Shown here in pieces: positions 7,739-17,198 of a stretch of DNA of 64,000 nt. Made by a program: the position numbers and the translations under genes. The stretch comes from SM1-50 sp964467345 (GTDB lineage: Archaea; Thermoplasmatota; E2; DHVEG-1). Location of the stretch: contig CAYXPY010000003.1 of NCBI GenBank assembly GCA_964467345.1, positions 1-64,000 on the forward strand. The letters are read 5' to 3'. Under the pieces are notes generated by a model, which saw nothing but the letters and a program-made list of their open reading frames with translations, searched no databases and was not told where the DNA came from. Each line of letters opens with the position of its first letter. Position 1 is the first letter of the stretch.

Positions 7739-10700
7739 TAATCTACATTTTTTCCTCTTTTGATACAGTTGAAATACAAGAGTACAACCTAATAATAGAA
7801 CAGAAAGCAGCTGTATCCAAAACCCAATTCCTGGCCCCCACTGACACTCTAAAGACAAGGCCGCCTCATCCCCCGGAATAAAAACATCTAATGGTCCTTG
7901 TCCGCTGATGCTTCCAACCCCAACTTCTGTAAATGCTGACATAGCCCCAATGAACAATCCCACAACACAAAGGCAAAGAAGCAGTGAACAACCCATAAGG
8001 ATGCTACGGTATTGTGGTTTTTTCCGCCAGTAAAGTACAAGGATAAAGACACAAAGGAAGATGATAACACCAGTGAGGAGGACAATCAACATCATCACCA
8101 GAGCAAAGGTTTCCGGTAACAGTGTAAGCCCCCCAGCAATCACCTGCGATGTTGATGCTCTCGTAATCAACGTATTGGGGAGGAGAAACAGTGTCGATGA
8201 AAAATCAATATCTGAGGAAACAGCATGAAGCTCCCACCAGGGAAATATTAGCGAAATGACAAGCAAGCTGATGATGAAACCAAAAAAACCATACTCAGGT
8301 ATCCTCTTTAAAAGACCTACTAGCACACATGCAACAGCAAAAGCAACCACAAGACCAACCACAACCAACGGATAGATAGGCTCCTGATTGGTGATAAGAT
8401 CAACACTGCGTTCACTAAGCACCTTTACAGTTCGTTTGCCTATGACAGTTCCCTTGGAGAGAACCTGGACCCCATAGGTTCCAGGGGGAAGCAAGACGGG
8501 ACTAACAGATTCCTCTTTTGGTATTTCCAGGGTTTTTTCTCTGCGACTCAGCTGGATGATGACATCATCAAGCATCATTCCCCGAGAATCATACACATGA
8601 AAAGAAACTGGGTAGACCGCGGGAAACTCAATCGATTGATCAGAAGAAGGGATATGGATTTCTTTTTCCACAGTAAAAGACTTATATTGTATCTGCAGCA
8701 GGTATATGGCAGCAACAAGGTTCGTAAACCGATACGAATCAGAGCTGGTTTGATTGGGAAACAAAACAGTGGGTGTGTGCATCGCAGTGCTTGTTAACCG
8801 AGGAATGACGTCGATCTCGGGGGAAAGACCCCAGGAGTCCATGAGGGTGAACGCCCAGTCGTATTGTGTAAGCTCTATTGTTTTTTTCAAAGGAACAACG
8901 ATTCGACTGTATCGTAATCGAACAGATTCATTTGCTACCTCAAAACCTTGATAGTGGATCAGTAATTGATACGGCTCCCTCCAGTTGCAGGGAGCAGAAA
9001 GCAGGGCAACACCATCGGTATTTGTCCAGTTCTCAGCGATAATCAAACCATCCTTTAACAGTATGACTTTGGCATCGCAAACATTATGTCCTTGTTGATC
9101 CACAAGAGAAATTACACAGGACCCCTGCGGTTGACAGACAAGACGCACAGAGGAATCCTTTGTAAGGTCTACAACCGTGCATCCGATAAAACGTCGTTGT
9201 TTTCCAAACAAGGGGTTTTCCTTAAAGACCTTTATGACATACCGACCAGCCTCAAGGTGCTCAAAGGAACATCTCTTGAACAATGAAAGGTTACGGAAAT
9301 CAATCAGACGAACCACTGTGACCACTGCATCCTTTACGCCTGATCCTTCAGAGGAGACCATGGTGCTTCGTATGGGAAGACGATTTGCTGTACCCGCAAA
9401 AAACTTTGTTGAATCACGATAGACCTCGACGGTGATATAAGGAAACCGACGTCCGGTGACTGCAGAAAACACAGACCCAAAAGGAAACGAGGGAGCAGCA
9501 TGAACAAAGACGGTGAGTGCATACTGTTCCGCAGAAGAACCATCTGCAAAGGATTCATCACTGTTTATCGATGGTTTCAATGGCACAAGTGCCTGGAAAA
9601 TCCTTGCTTCTCTTTCGACTAACGAGACACCACCCGTAGGGGATGATAAGAATTCTGCATCGTATTCAGCGATAAAACCCGCAGGGATCACTGTATCTTT
9701 CACAGGAGAGTCCTTTTCATAGGCGTTACGGTCGCATTCGACTGCTGAAAGGATATAGTCCAATCCGGGAAAATGAGGATAGTTTGATTCATAGGCTTTC
9801 AGCTGTATGCCGTCACGTTCGTCTTCCCCGGATTTGACAACCGAGGTGGAACCAAAGACGATGGCATGAACAGACCCTGTGGTTCCTTCATCAAAGCACA
9901 CCCAGGCATCTTTCCCCAAGTCAATATCATCTGATGTTTGCAGGAGCCAAAGTGCAGGGCTTTTTTGGGTAGACTCTGGGAACAGATCAACCTCGTGTTC
10001 CTCTATCGTACCCTGCTCAGAGGGGAAATGGAAAAAAGGATATATTTTACCAAAATTCAAATCCGGGATTGATGCGCTGCGAATACCAACGCATTGCAAC
10101 GAAGCATAACTACCATCAGTGTTTGTTCCCTCAGCAACCTGGCATTCCCTCAACGCCTCATGGACGACATGGACCTGGATTCTATCCACCGAAGTCGGGT
10201 TGTAGAAATATTTATACACCGCGGTAGTCCGCAGGTTTCCATCGGTAGACCTACTGATGATTTTGAAGCAAACCATGAGATTGCCATCGCAGAGGATCTC
10301 TGTTGCCGTGAACTCTTGACTGGTTGAAGAATACTCAGAGAGCTCCTTGGCATTGTAGTAGTACACAAATTCAAAGGAAGCAATCGCTTCACCGTTTTTC
10401 GGCGCAACCTCACGGGAGTCTTCTTTTAGTTTTGTCACACACTGCGAGGTCGTATACCACAAGAACTTCCCTTCCTTTGCGACCACATATCGTATAGAGT
10501 CATGCTGACGGATTTGATAAAAATGAGACTCCAAGGGATACCCAGGGATAGGCTCATAGTAATACGAAGAGGTCTCAAGAGACACATGATCCGGATAAGT
10601 GACTGCTGCGGTCAGGGATTCATCATAGTAGACAAAATACCGTTCGGTTCCATCCACCTGCGCCGGGATGAGAAACACGAGGTTACAGGAGACAATATGT

Positions 10701-11011
10701 GTTTCATCACTATGAACAAGGTCATAGAGCTGGGATTCGAGTTCTTCTGGCTCGTCTTTGCCCTGGCAGATAACACGAACAGAATGGGTTGTTTCATTCA
10801 CTGCCCAACAGGGGTTCTCAAAGCGGAGGGGAATATCAATCGGTTGGGAAGCAGCAGTTGAATTCCATGCAAAATGACCAAGGACAAGTTCAGTCCGATA
10901 CGACCAATCCTCATCCCACCAATCACCCTGACCAGTGGAGAAATGCAGGGGCATTAGACAGAAAAGGAAGATTCCTATGAGGAAATAGACACGTTTCTTT
11001 TTTATCTTCAT
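7730..11011 (-). CDS. Large DUF2341-type surface protein with multi-pass C-terminus
   Basis: A 1,093-residue exported membrane protein. The ATG at 11011 starts a normal signal sequence; the upstream TTG is less likely. The mature N-terminus begins GDWWDEDWSYRTELVL, the usual opening of DUF2341 domains, with RYFVYYDE as the later conserved block. The middle (about 560-860) looks like several carboxypeptidase-regulatory/Ig-like modules (for example VSSEGSGVKDAVVTV, LVDQQGHNVCDAKVIL, YDSRGMMLDDVIIQL). The C-terminal quarter has about five membrane helices and a basic end. Role unknown; probably envelope binding or sensing. It is convergent with the surface cluster at 4103-7738. Confidence 0.75.
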   Translation of the reverse strand: MKIKKKRVYFLIGIFLFCLMPLHFSTGQGDWWDEDWSYRTELVLGHFAWNSTAASQPIDIPLRFENPCWAVNETTHSVRVICQGKDEPEELESQLYDLVHSDETHIVSCNLVFLIPAQVDGTERYFVYYDESLTAAVTYPDHVSLETSSYYYEPIPGYPLESHFYQIRQHDSIRYVVAKEGKFLWYTTSQCVTKLKEDSREVAPKNGEAIASFEFVYYYNAKELSEYSSTSQEFTATEILCDGNLMVCFKIISRSTDGNLRTTAVYKYFYNPTSVDRIQVHVVHEALRECQVAEGTNTDGSYASLQCVGIRSASIPDLNFGKIYPFFHFPSEQGTIEEHEVDLFPESTQKSPALWLLQTSDDIDLGKDAWVCFDEGTTGSVHAIVFGSTSVVKSGEDERDGIQLKAYESNYPHFPGLDYILSAVECDRNAYEKDSPVKDTVIPAGFIAEYDAEFLSSPTGGVSLVEREARIFQALVPLKPSINSDESFADGSSAEQYALTVFVHAAPSFPFGSVFSAVTGRRFPYITVEVYRDSTKFFAGTANRLPIRSTMVSSEGSGVKDAVVTVVRLIDFRNLSLFKRCSFEHLEAGRYVIKVFKENPLFGKQRRFIGCTVVDLTKDSSVRLVCQPQGSCVISLVDQQGHNVCDAKVILLKDGLIIAENWTNTDGVALLSAPCNWREPYQLLIHYQGFEVANESVRLRYSRIVVPLKKTIELTQYDWAFTLMDSWGLSPEIDVIPRLTSTAMHTPTVLFPNQTSSDSYRFTNLVAAIYLLQIQYKSFTVEKEIHIPSSDQSIEFPAVYPVSFHVYDSRGMMLDDVIIQLSRREKTLEIPKEESVSPVLLPPGTYGVQVLSKGTVIGKRTVKVLSERSVDLITNQEPIYPLVVVGLVVAFAVACVLVGLLKRIPEYGFFGFIISLLVISLIFPWWELHAVSSDIDFSSTLFLLPNTLITRASTSQVIAGGLTLLPETFALVMMLIVLLTGVIIFLCVFILVLYWRKKPQYRSILMGCSLLLCLCVVGLFIGAMSAFTEVGVGSISGQGPLDVFIPGDEAALSLECQWGPGIGFWIQLLSVLLLGCTLVFQLYQKRKKCRLLF

Positions 11012-11109
11012 GACGGCGGACAAGCCCCCAATTCTTTTAAAATAAACATTAAGAGATAATTATCGGTTTGTGATATATTATTCTTTTTACCCTGAAAAAC
11101 AGGGAAAAA

Positions 11110-12327
11110 TCAGAGGATTTTCCCTTTTTTAATAATGGTATCAACGAGATTTACCCCGAAATGATAGGGGAGGAACTGATGGTTTGGGCAATCAAGGATG
11201 AGCATATCCGCTTGCTTTCCTTTCTCAAGACTTCCTACTCTTTGTTGCAACCCGATGGCACAGGCGGCGTTAAACGTCGCAGCGGTGATAGCTTCAGCAG
11301 GTGTCATCTGCATCTTCAGACATGCGAGTTGAACGATGAACTGCATATTTTCTGTCCAACAATTCGGGTTTAAATCAGTCGCCAGTGCAACGGGGACACC
11401 AAAATCAATAATCCTTCGTGCTGATGCATACTGTTGCATCATCAGACAAAAGGGGGTTGCCGGGAGAAGCACGCCGGTCACTTGTTGTCGTGCCATCGCC
11501 TGCAGACCAGCATCCGAGGATCGTAAAAGATGATCCGCGCTAATCGCACCAATCTTTGCAGCCAGAGAAGCTCCACCGGTATCAACAATCTCATCAGCAT
11601 GAAGCTTCGGGAGGAGACCATACTGTTTTCCTGCGGTAAGGATCCTGCTTGCTTGAGCGACTGTAAAAACACCCTTCTCACAGAAGACATCGCAGAACCG
11701 CGCAAGACCTTTCACCTTGGGAAGCATCTCTTCGATAACAAGTCTTACGTATTCGTTTGATTTTTGACCTGAAGGGATCGCATGGGCGCCAAGGAACGTT
11801 GAGACAATATCCATCGGATGTGTTTCCTGTAGTTTTTTCTGAACCTTCAGCAGTTTCAGTTCAGTCTCCACATCAAGGCCGTACCCTGTTTTTGCTTCAC
11901 AGGAGGTCGTCCCATAAGAAAGCATCGTCTCCAGACGTTTCTTACTTTGCTGGAACAACTGCGCAGGTGTTGCTTTGCGGGTTTCCTTCACAGTATAAAA
12001 TATTCCACCACCACGTTTGAGGATCTCCATATAGGGCACGCCAGCAAGCTTTAAATCCAGCTCAAACTCACGAGACCCGGCAAACACAAGATGGGTATGA
12101 GGGTCGACAAACCCAGGCATCACCAGTTTTCCAGAAGCGTCAATAACGGTATCTGCCTTGTACGCGAGATGTGTGCCTACATCACGAATCATACCGTCCT
12201 TTATCGCAACAGAACCATTTTTCATGATACCAAGGTTCTTCATCTGCTTCTGTACACGAGGCTTAGACGGACCTTTTAACGTAAGCAATTCACTTGCATG
12301 GGTAATGAGGAGATCAACAGATTCCAT
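11110..12327 (-). CDS. hutI: Imidazolonepropionase
   Basis: A 405-residue metal-dependent amidohydrolase that opens imidazolone-5-propanoate to N-formimino-glutamate, the third step of histidine degradation. The metal-binding motif DPHTHLVFAGSREFE lies near residue 75. The family blocks GGGIFYTVKETR, AKTGYGLD, TFLGAHAIP and HADEI follow, and the second-half ATDLNPN motif is present. I chose the ATG at 12327; the TTG upstream at 12339 is less likely. It is divergent from ftcD, with a 58-base gap that must hold both promoters. The earlier enzymes HutH and HutU are not in the window. Confidence 0.93.
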   Translation of the reverse strand: MESVDLLITHASELLTLKGPSKPRVQKQMKNLGIMKNGSVAIKDGMIRDVGTHLAYKADTVIDASGKLVMPGFVDPHTHLVFAGSREFELDLKLAGVPYMEILKRGGGIFYTVKETRKATPAQLFQQSKKRLETMLSYGTTSCEAKTGYGLDVETELKLLKVQKKLQETHPMDIVSTFLGAHAIPSGQKSNEYVRLVIEEMLPKVKGLARFCDVFCEKGVFTVAQASRILTAGKQYGLLPKLHADEIVDTGGASLAAKIGAISADHLLRSSDAGLQAMARQQVTGVLLPATPFCLMMQQYASARRIIDFGVPVALATDLNPNCWTENMQFIVQLACLKMQMTPAEAITAATFNAACAIGLQQRVGSLEKGKQADMLILDCPNHQFLPYHFGVNLVDTIIKKGKIL

Positions 12328-12385
12328 AGATTGTCCCAAATAGTTAAATGAAGGACTCTTGATTAAGGTTTACGGTGAACCAAAT

Positions 12386-13294
12386 ATGGCAAGACTCATA
12401 GAATGCGTCCCGAATTTCAGTGAAGGAAAAAATAAACACACCATCGAGACCATTCATTCCTTGATCCAGAACCATCCAGAGGTGACATTGCTTGACTTTA
12501 CCCCGGATGCTGATCATAACCGCACCGATGTCACTCTAATAGGTTCTCCAGAGGCAGTCAAAGCAGTGGTCATGGAGATTGCGTTGAAATGCGTTGAACT
12601 TATCGACATGAACAAACACAAAGGGGAACACCCTCGGATGGGGGCAATCGATGTCGTCCCTTTCATCCCAATCGCCGAGGTTGGAATGAATGAATGCATC
12701 CAACTGGCTAATGAGTTCGCTAAGGAGTTCTCTGAAAAAACCAAAGTGCCCTGTTATCTCTATGAAGAAGCAGCAAAACAGGAGACCCGACGGAATCTTG
12801 CAGATGTCAGACGAGGGCAGTACGAAGGACTTAAAGAGGAGATTGGAAAAAACCCTGAGAAAGTACCAGACTACGGGCCAAACAAGATTCATCCAACCGC
12901 GGGAGCAACCGCTGTCGGTGCACGATTTTTCCTAATCGCATTTAACGTCAACCTAGGTACATCAAACTTAAAGATCGCAGAAGACATCGCAAAGGTGGTC
13001 AGACACAGCAGCGGCGGGTACCGCTACGTGAAGGCAAAAGGATTCGAAATCAAGGAACGAGGAATTGTTCAAGTGTCTATGAATCTGACAAACTACCAAA
13101 AAACATCGATTTACCGGGTCTTTGAAACCATAAAAAACGAAGCAGAGCGCTACGGGGTTCCTGTGATCGGCAGTGAGATCGTTGGATTAGTCCCCTTGGA
13201 AGCACTCGTCGATAGCACGAATCATTACCTCCGGCTTGAGAAATTCACAGTCGATCAGGTTTTAGAAAAACGGCTCTTGGAAATAAAAAAGTGA
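12386..13294 (+). CDS. ftcD: Glutamate formimidoyltransferase
   Basis: A 302-residue enzyme that moves the formimino group of N-formimino-glutamate to tetrahydrofolate, giving glutamate and 5-formimino-THF. It opens with MARLIECVPNFSEGKN, which is diagnostic, and contains HNRTDVTLIG, HPRMGAIDVVPFIP and the ATAVGARFFLIAFNVNL block. The ATG at 12386 is preceded by GGTGA at a good distance; an earlier in-frame start at 12359 has no such support. It covers only the transferase half of mammalian FTCD. The cyclodeaminase half is the next gene, whose GTG overlaps this stop codon. Confidence 0.93.
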   Translation: MARLIECVPNFSEGKNKHTIETIHSLIQNHPEVTLLDFTPDADHNRTDVTLIGSPEAVKAVVMEIALKCVELIDMNKHKGEHPRMGAIDVVPFIPIAEVGMNECIQLANEFAKEFSEKTKVPCYLYEEAAKQETRRNLADVRRGQYEGLKEEIGKNPEKVPDYGPNKIHPTAGATAVGARFFLIAFNVNLGTSNLKIAEDIAKVVRHSSGGYRYVKAKGFEIKERGIVQVSMNLTNYQKTSIYRVFETIKNEAERYGVPVIGSEIVGLVPLEALVDSTNHYLRLEKFTVDQVLEKRLLEIKK

Positions 13295-13929
13295 TTCCTA
13301 TGACCAAGCTTGTGAAACTGAACATTAAAATGTTTCTTGATGAACTCGCATCAAGCAGCCCAGCCCCCGGTGGTGGGAGTGTCGCTGCCCTGGCAGGGGC
13401 GTTGGGTGCAGCGCTTTCCTCAATGGTGTGCAACCTGACCAAAGGAAAACAAGGCTATGAGACAGTACAAGACCAGATAACGGAAATGCTTCAGAGAAGT
13501 GAGCAACTTCGCAAAGAACTCACGGAGCTTATCGACAGGGACACAGAAGCATTTACGGAGGTCATGAAAGCATTCAAATTACCAAAAGAAACAGAAGAGC
13601 AAAAAGAACAACGAAAGACAGCTCTTCAGACCGCCTTTAAACATGCTGCAGAAGTACCACTTGAGACAGCAAGAAAATGCGTCGAGGTCCTTGATGTCGC
13701 CTACATCGTCGCGGAGAATGGCAATAAAAACTCTGTCAGCGACGCAGCAGTATCCGCATTAATGGCTCAATCAGGTGTTCAGGCTGCGATGCTTAACGTA
13801 CGTATCAACCTGAGTTCCATAAAAGATCCTGAGTATGTCCAACAAGTGACCGCAGAATTACATGAGCTACTTCAGAATGCCATGGAAAAATCAGCAGTGA
13901 TTCTTGGTATCGTCGAAAAGAACCTATAA
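13291..13929 (+). CDS. Formiminotetrahydrofolate cyclodeaminase
   Basis: A 212-residue mostly helical protein that converts 5-formimino-THF to 5,10-methenyl-THF and ammonia. The signature SSPAPGGGSVAALAGALGAA lies at about residues 19-38, and NKNSVSDAAVSALMAQ marks the second conserved region. The GTG at 13291 overlaps the ftcD stop codon (GTGA), indicating translational coupling; an ATG at 13300 is an alternative start. With hutI and ftcD it feeds histidine-derived one-carbon units and ammonia into metabolism, which suits the nitrogen genes further along. The folate partner could be a modified archaeal pterin; the sequence does not decide this. Confidence 0.9.
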   Translation: MIPMTKLVKLNIKMFLDELASSSPAPGGGSVAALAGALGAALSSMVCNLTKGKQGYETVQDQITEMLQRSEQLRKELTELIDRDTEAFTEVMKAFKLPKETEEQKEQRKTALQTAFKHAAEVPLETARKCVEVLDVAYIVAENGNKNSVSDAAVSALMAQSGVQAAMLNVRINLSSIKDPEYVQQVTAELHELLQNAMEKSAVILGIVEKNL

Positions 13930-13952
13930 ACTCCAACAGAGGTGTATACAGA

Positions 13953-14651
13953 GTGGCATCCATAAAAACCCTCTTTAATATTTTATTTGATTCCTATGGA
14001 CCTCAACACTGGTGGCCTATTGATGAGAGGTATCATCAGAACCAACACAGCGACCCTCGTTTTGAGATTATTATGGGGGCTATTCTTACACAAAATACCG
14101 CCTGGACCAATGTGGAAAAAGCACTCTGCAATCTGAAAAATCAGAGAGCTCTCACAATCAATACGATAGCCCATCTTGAGGAAGATAGTCTAAAAAAAAT
14201 GATTCAACCATCAGGGTTTTTCAATCAAAAAGCACAACGTCTGAAGCTTTTTTCAACCTATCTGCAAACAAAATACAAAGGGGATTTGCAGAAATTTTTT
14301 TCACGAGATACAAGGGAGATCCGCCACGAGCTTCTGTCATTACAAGGGATCGGACCAGAAACCGCTGATTCCATCCTCCTATATGCGGGAAATCACCCTG
14401 TGTTTGTCGTTGATGCCTATACGAAACGGATCTGCCAGCGATTCCCAGTTCCGGTGGATACCGAATCCTATGAACATGTTCAACTTTTCTTCGAAAAAGA
14501 ACTCATCAACACGACACCAAACAGTGACCTTGTCTTGCGCTACAAAGAACTCCATGCCCTTCTGGTACGACTAGCAAAAGAACACTGCTGGAAGAAAAAA
14601 CCACTCTGTTCCACCTGCCCACTGAGAGATTTATGCAAGAAGCTCCTCTAG
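13953..14651 (+). CDS. HhH-GPD DNA glycosylase of the endonuclease III superfamily
   Basis: A 232-residue base-excision repair protein. The helix-hairpin-helix LQGIGPETAD lies at 130-139, the catalytic aspartate is D154 in VVDAYTKRI, and a C-terminal [4Fe-4S] loop is formed by C212, C219, C222 and C228 (Cx6Cx2Cx5C). The lysine that gives endonuclease III its lyase activity is replaced by E136 in the GIGPET loop. I therefore expect a monofunctional glycosylase, perhaps of the 3-methyladenine (MagIII-like) or mismatch type. The GTG start at 13953 follows a GAGGTG ribosome binding site. The 3' end overlaps the convergent cdc6 by 21 bases. Confidence 0.85.
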   Translation: MASIKTLFNILFDSYGPQHWWPIDERYHQNQHSDPRFEIIMGAILTQNTAWTNVEKALCNLKNQRALTINTIAHLEEDSLKKMIQPSGFFNQKAQRLKLFSTYLQTKYKGDLQKFFSRDTREIRHELLSLQGIGPETADSILLYAGNHPVFVVDAYTKRICQRFPVPVDTESYEHVQLFFEKELINTTPNSDLVLRYKELHALLVRLAKEHCWKKKPLCSTCPLRDLCKKLL

Positions 14652-15809
14652 TTTCCCACGCAGCACCTCAGCAGGGATATCTGGTAGGGAGATAAGCTGT
14701 GAGTTGCCGACCTGGCCTTTCCCGGAGGGTTTTACTCGTATAAAACCAGCTTGTTCGATTTCTTTGAGATAGTTCCAAAACATGGTATGTGCCCTTGCCT
14801 CCTCTGAATACTCCTCGCAGGTGATCGCGTATGTTTTCTCGACTTCCCCGGTGTTCGCATATGCAGCGTTTTCCTTCTGGAGTCGTTTGGCGATGGCAAG
14901 CAGGGTCAGCAGATGGTGTTTTCCCAGATTCCGTAGTTTGGTTTCTGTAACAATCGAATAGGTCTCTGCTTTTGCGGCACGCACATGCTCAGGCATCACC
15001 TGCTTTGCATGTTTCTCGTCCGCATACATCCCTGCCTTCCAGAGAAGCTCTATGGAAAAACGTGCGTCACCAGACTCACTGGCGATGTCAGCGACGAGAT
15101 CTACACTTTCGCCCAGGACCGTGTTTGCATGAAACGCTAGGCGTACACGCTGCCGTATGATATCAGAGAGCTCTTCACGGGTGTATCTCTCCAAAACAAT
15201 CGTGTTACTGCGTTTGAAAGTACTTAAGGTGGCCATCTCGAATTCGGCCAAGACATCTTTTTGTGAAATCATGAGAACGGAGACAGGAGTTGTTGTCCTC
15301 ATAGCTTCGTCATTGAACCTGGTGAGGTCATAGATAAGGGTTGAACCGTCTTTTTTCAACAATGCATCGACCTCATCAAGGACAAGGATGAGTTGGGCTT
15401 CCTTCCGTTGGAGATGGGTTCTGAGGATCTGTAACATCTCCTGCACCGAGAAACCCCGGTCAGGGAAACGAGGATCAAAATGGGTCAGAATACCAAGGAG
15501 GACCATAGAATTCGTGGATCGTTTTCGACAATTGATATGGATGTATTCGAAGATCTTTCCTTGTTTTCGTGCAATCTGAACAAGTGATTGACAGAAGTAT
15601 TTTGTCAGAGCGGTTTTTCCGGTCCCTACGGGTCCACGGATATAGGCGTTTTGGGCGACGTTGACAAAGAGAGGTTTGAACATCTGAGCGAGTTTTTTTA
15701 TCTGTTCTGTTCTGTGAGGTAGTTCAGCTGGTACATAATCAAAATCCAGTGCACGAAGATCTTTAATGACCGAAGAGGAGAATAGCTCATCTTCAATAAT
15801 ACTACCCAT
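14631..15809 (-). CDS. cdc6: Orc1/Cdc6 replication initiator
   Basis: A 392-residue AAA+ ATPase that binds archaeal replication origins and loads the MCM helicase. Walker A is GPVGTGKT (59-66) and Walker B VLDEVD (143-148). The sensor-2/lid region carries FSIELLWKAGMYAD, and a winged-helix DNA-binding domain fills the C-terminal quarter (about 300-392). It is divergent from priS with only 89 bases between the start codons. In many archaea an origin lies beside cdc6, so that gap and its surroundings are candidates. The name orc1 is equally used. Confidence 0.94.
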   Translation of the reverse strand: MGSIIEDELFSSSVIKDLRALDFDYVPAELPHRTEQIKKLAQMFKPLFVNVAQNAYIRGPVGTGKTALTKYFCQSLVQIARKQGKIFEYIHINCRKRSTNSMVLLGILTHFDPRFPDRGFSVQEMLQILRTHLQRKEAQLILVLDEVDALLKKDGSTLIYDLTRFNDEAMRTTTPVSVLMISQKDVLAEFEMATLSTFKRSNTIVLERYTREELSDIIRQRVRLAFHANTVLGESVDLVADIASESGDARFSIELLWKAGMYADEKHAKQVMPEHVRAAKAETYSIVTETKLRNLGKHHLLTLLAIAKRLQKENAAYANTGEVEKTYAITCEEYSEEARAHTMFWNYLKEIEQAGFIRVKPSGKGQVGNSQLISLPDIPAEVLRGKLEELLA

Positions 15810-15898
15810 GGCACAGGGTATATTCTATCTTTAATAAAGCTTTATCTTCTTCGTTGGATAAAGGTTATACACCCATATGATATTTGTGACTGAGTGCA
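15810..15898. promoter_or_regulatory. Divergent promoter region between cdc6 and priS
   Basis: This AT-rich 89-base gap must hold both promoters. It contains a small inverted repeat (TTTATC and GATAAA, 10-11 bases apart). I do not see a clear origin recognition box repeated on both sides, so an origin here is possible from context but not shown. Confidence 0.4.
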
Positions 15899-17089
15899 AT
15901 GGGAGACGAAAATTCGGTTCAAAAATCCTTAGACTTTGTGAAAACCACCTTTCAACAGTATTATGCATCTAATAACGTGGCACTCCCGGATCGTTTTGGG
16001 CGACGGGAATTTGCTTTTGTCCTCTTTGGAGGAAAAGGGATGCTGCGGCATCTGGGTTTTGAGAAACGTGAGATGATTTGGGATTTCCTCTCAGAGCGAG
16101 CACCGCAGCATGCATACTACTCATCTGCCTATTACCAACATCCAGATGCACCAAAGATGGTTGAGAAGAACTGGATGGGTGCGGAGCTTATCTTTGACTT
16201 AGACTCAGACCACCTCCCAAATGCAGAGAAGATGGGGTATGTGGAGTCGTTACGAGAGGTGAAAAAAGAGTTCATTAAATTAATTGATGAGTTTTTACTG
16301 GGGGATTTTGGGTTTAAAGAAAAACACATGGAGTTGTATTTCAGTGGAGGACGAGGATATCACTGTCATGTCAAAGACCCAGCGGTTCTTGATTTGGATA
16401 GCAATGAGCGGCGAGAGATCGTCGATTATATCACGGGACGGGATCTGCAGGATTCGTTAATCTTCCATGAACAAGCAACAGGGAGAAAAAGATATGGGAG
16501 TCATTCCTTTGCAAGCGGGAAAAGTCTCAAGATGCCGACCCCGGATCAAGAAGGGTGGAAAGGTCGGATTAGCAGAGGAGTCATCGATCTTGTAAATGAA
16601 ATAAAAAAAAGTGATGATCCTTTGAGGAAATTAGAGGAATATGGTGTGAATAGAAATGATGCGGAACGTCTCGTCGCAGAACTTTCAGAGGAACGAATGA
16701 GACGGATACAAGATGGGTTGTTAGATCAATCAAAGACAATCCGCAAGTTCTTCCTGAATAGCGCGTTGCGGAAGACCGCGGTTTCACTGAGTGCCGGTGA
16801 GACCGATGAACCCGTCACCTGTGATGTGAAGCGGCTCATCCGATTACCTTCGTCGTTGCATGGGAAAACCGGTTTTAAGGTTGTGAAAATCCCAGTCGAG
16901 GCATTGAAAGAGTTTGATCCATTGAGAGATGCTGTGGTGTTACCGGAGGATCCAGTTTGGATCATGAACCAGAAACAGCTTAGCATCGAGATGAACAATC
17001 AGCAGTATCATCTGGAGGTAGGAGAACAGGAGGTCCCTACCTATCTTGCGGTCTTTCTCCTTGGGAGGAAACAAGCAACACTTGTATAG
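15899..17089 (+). CDS. priS: DNA primase catalytic (small) subunit PriS
   Basis: A 396-residue archaeo-eukaryotic primase that makes RNA/DNA primers together with PriL. The catalytic acid motif is FDLDSDH (D100, D102, D104), followed by the SGGRGYHCHV nucleotide-binding motif at 149-158. Length fits the euryarchaeal family. The large subunit is not in this window. Divergent placement beside cdc6 links initiation and priming genes. Confidence 0.94.
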   Translation: MGDENSVQKSLDFVKTTFQQYYASNNVALPDRFGRREFAFVLFGGKGMLRHLGFEKREMIWDFLSERAPQHAYYSSAYYQHPDAPKMVEKNWMGAELIFDLDSDHLPNAEKMGYVESLREVKKEFIKLIDEFLLGDFGFKEKHMELYFSGGRGYHCHVKDPAVLDLDSNERREIVDYITGRDLQDSLIFHEQATGRKRYGSHSFASGKSLKMPTPDQEGWKGRISRGVIDLVNEIKKSDDPLRKLEEYGVNRNDAERLVAELSEERMRRIQDGLLDQSKTIRKFFLNSALRKTAVSLSAGETDEPVTCDVKRLIRLPSSLHGKTGFKVVKIPVEALKEFDPLRDAVVLPEDPVWIMNQKQLSIEMNNQQYHLEVGEQEVPTYLAVFLLGRKQATLV

Positions 17090-17198
17090 AGATTTTTTAT
17101 CTTAAGAATATCACGGAACACTAGAGAGGAGAAAGAATAAATCAGAATGTATTGTGGAAAGAGTAATCCCTGTGTGTATGAAACAAAGGCAGATTCTG

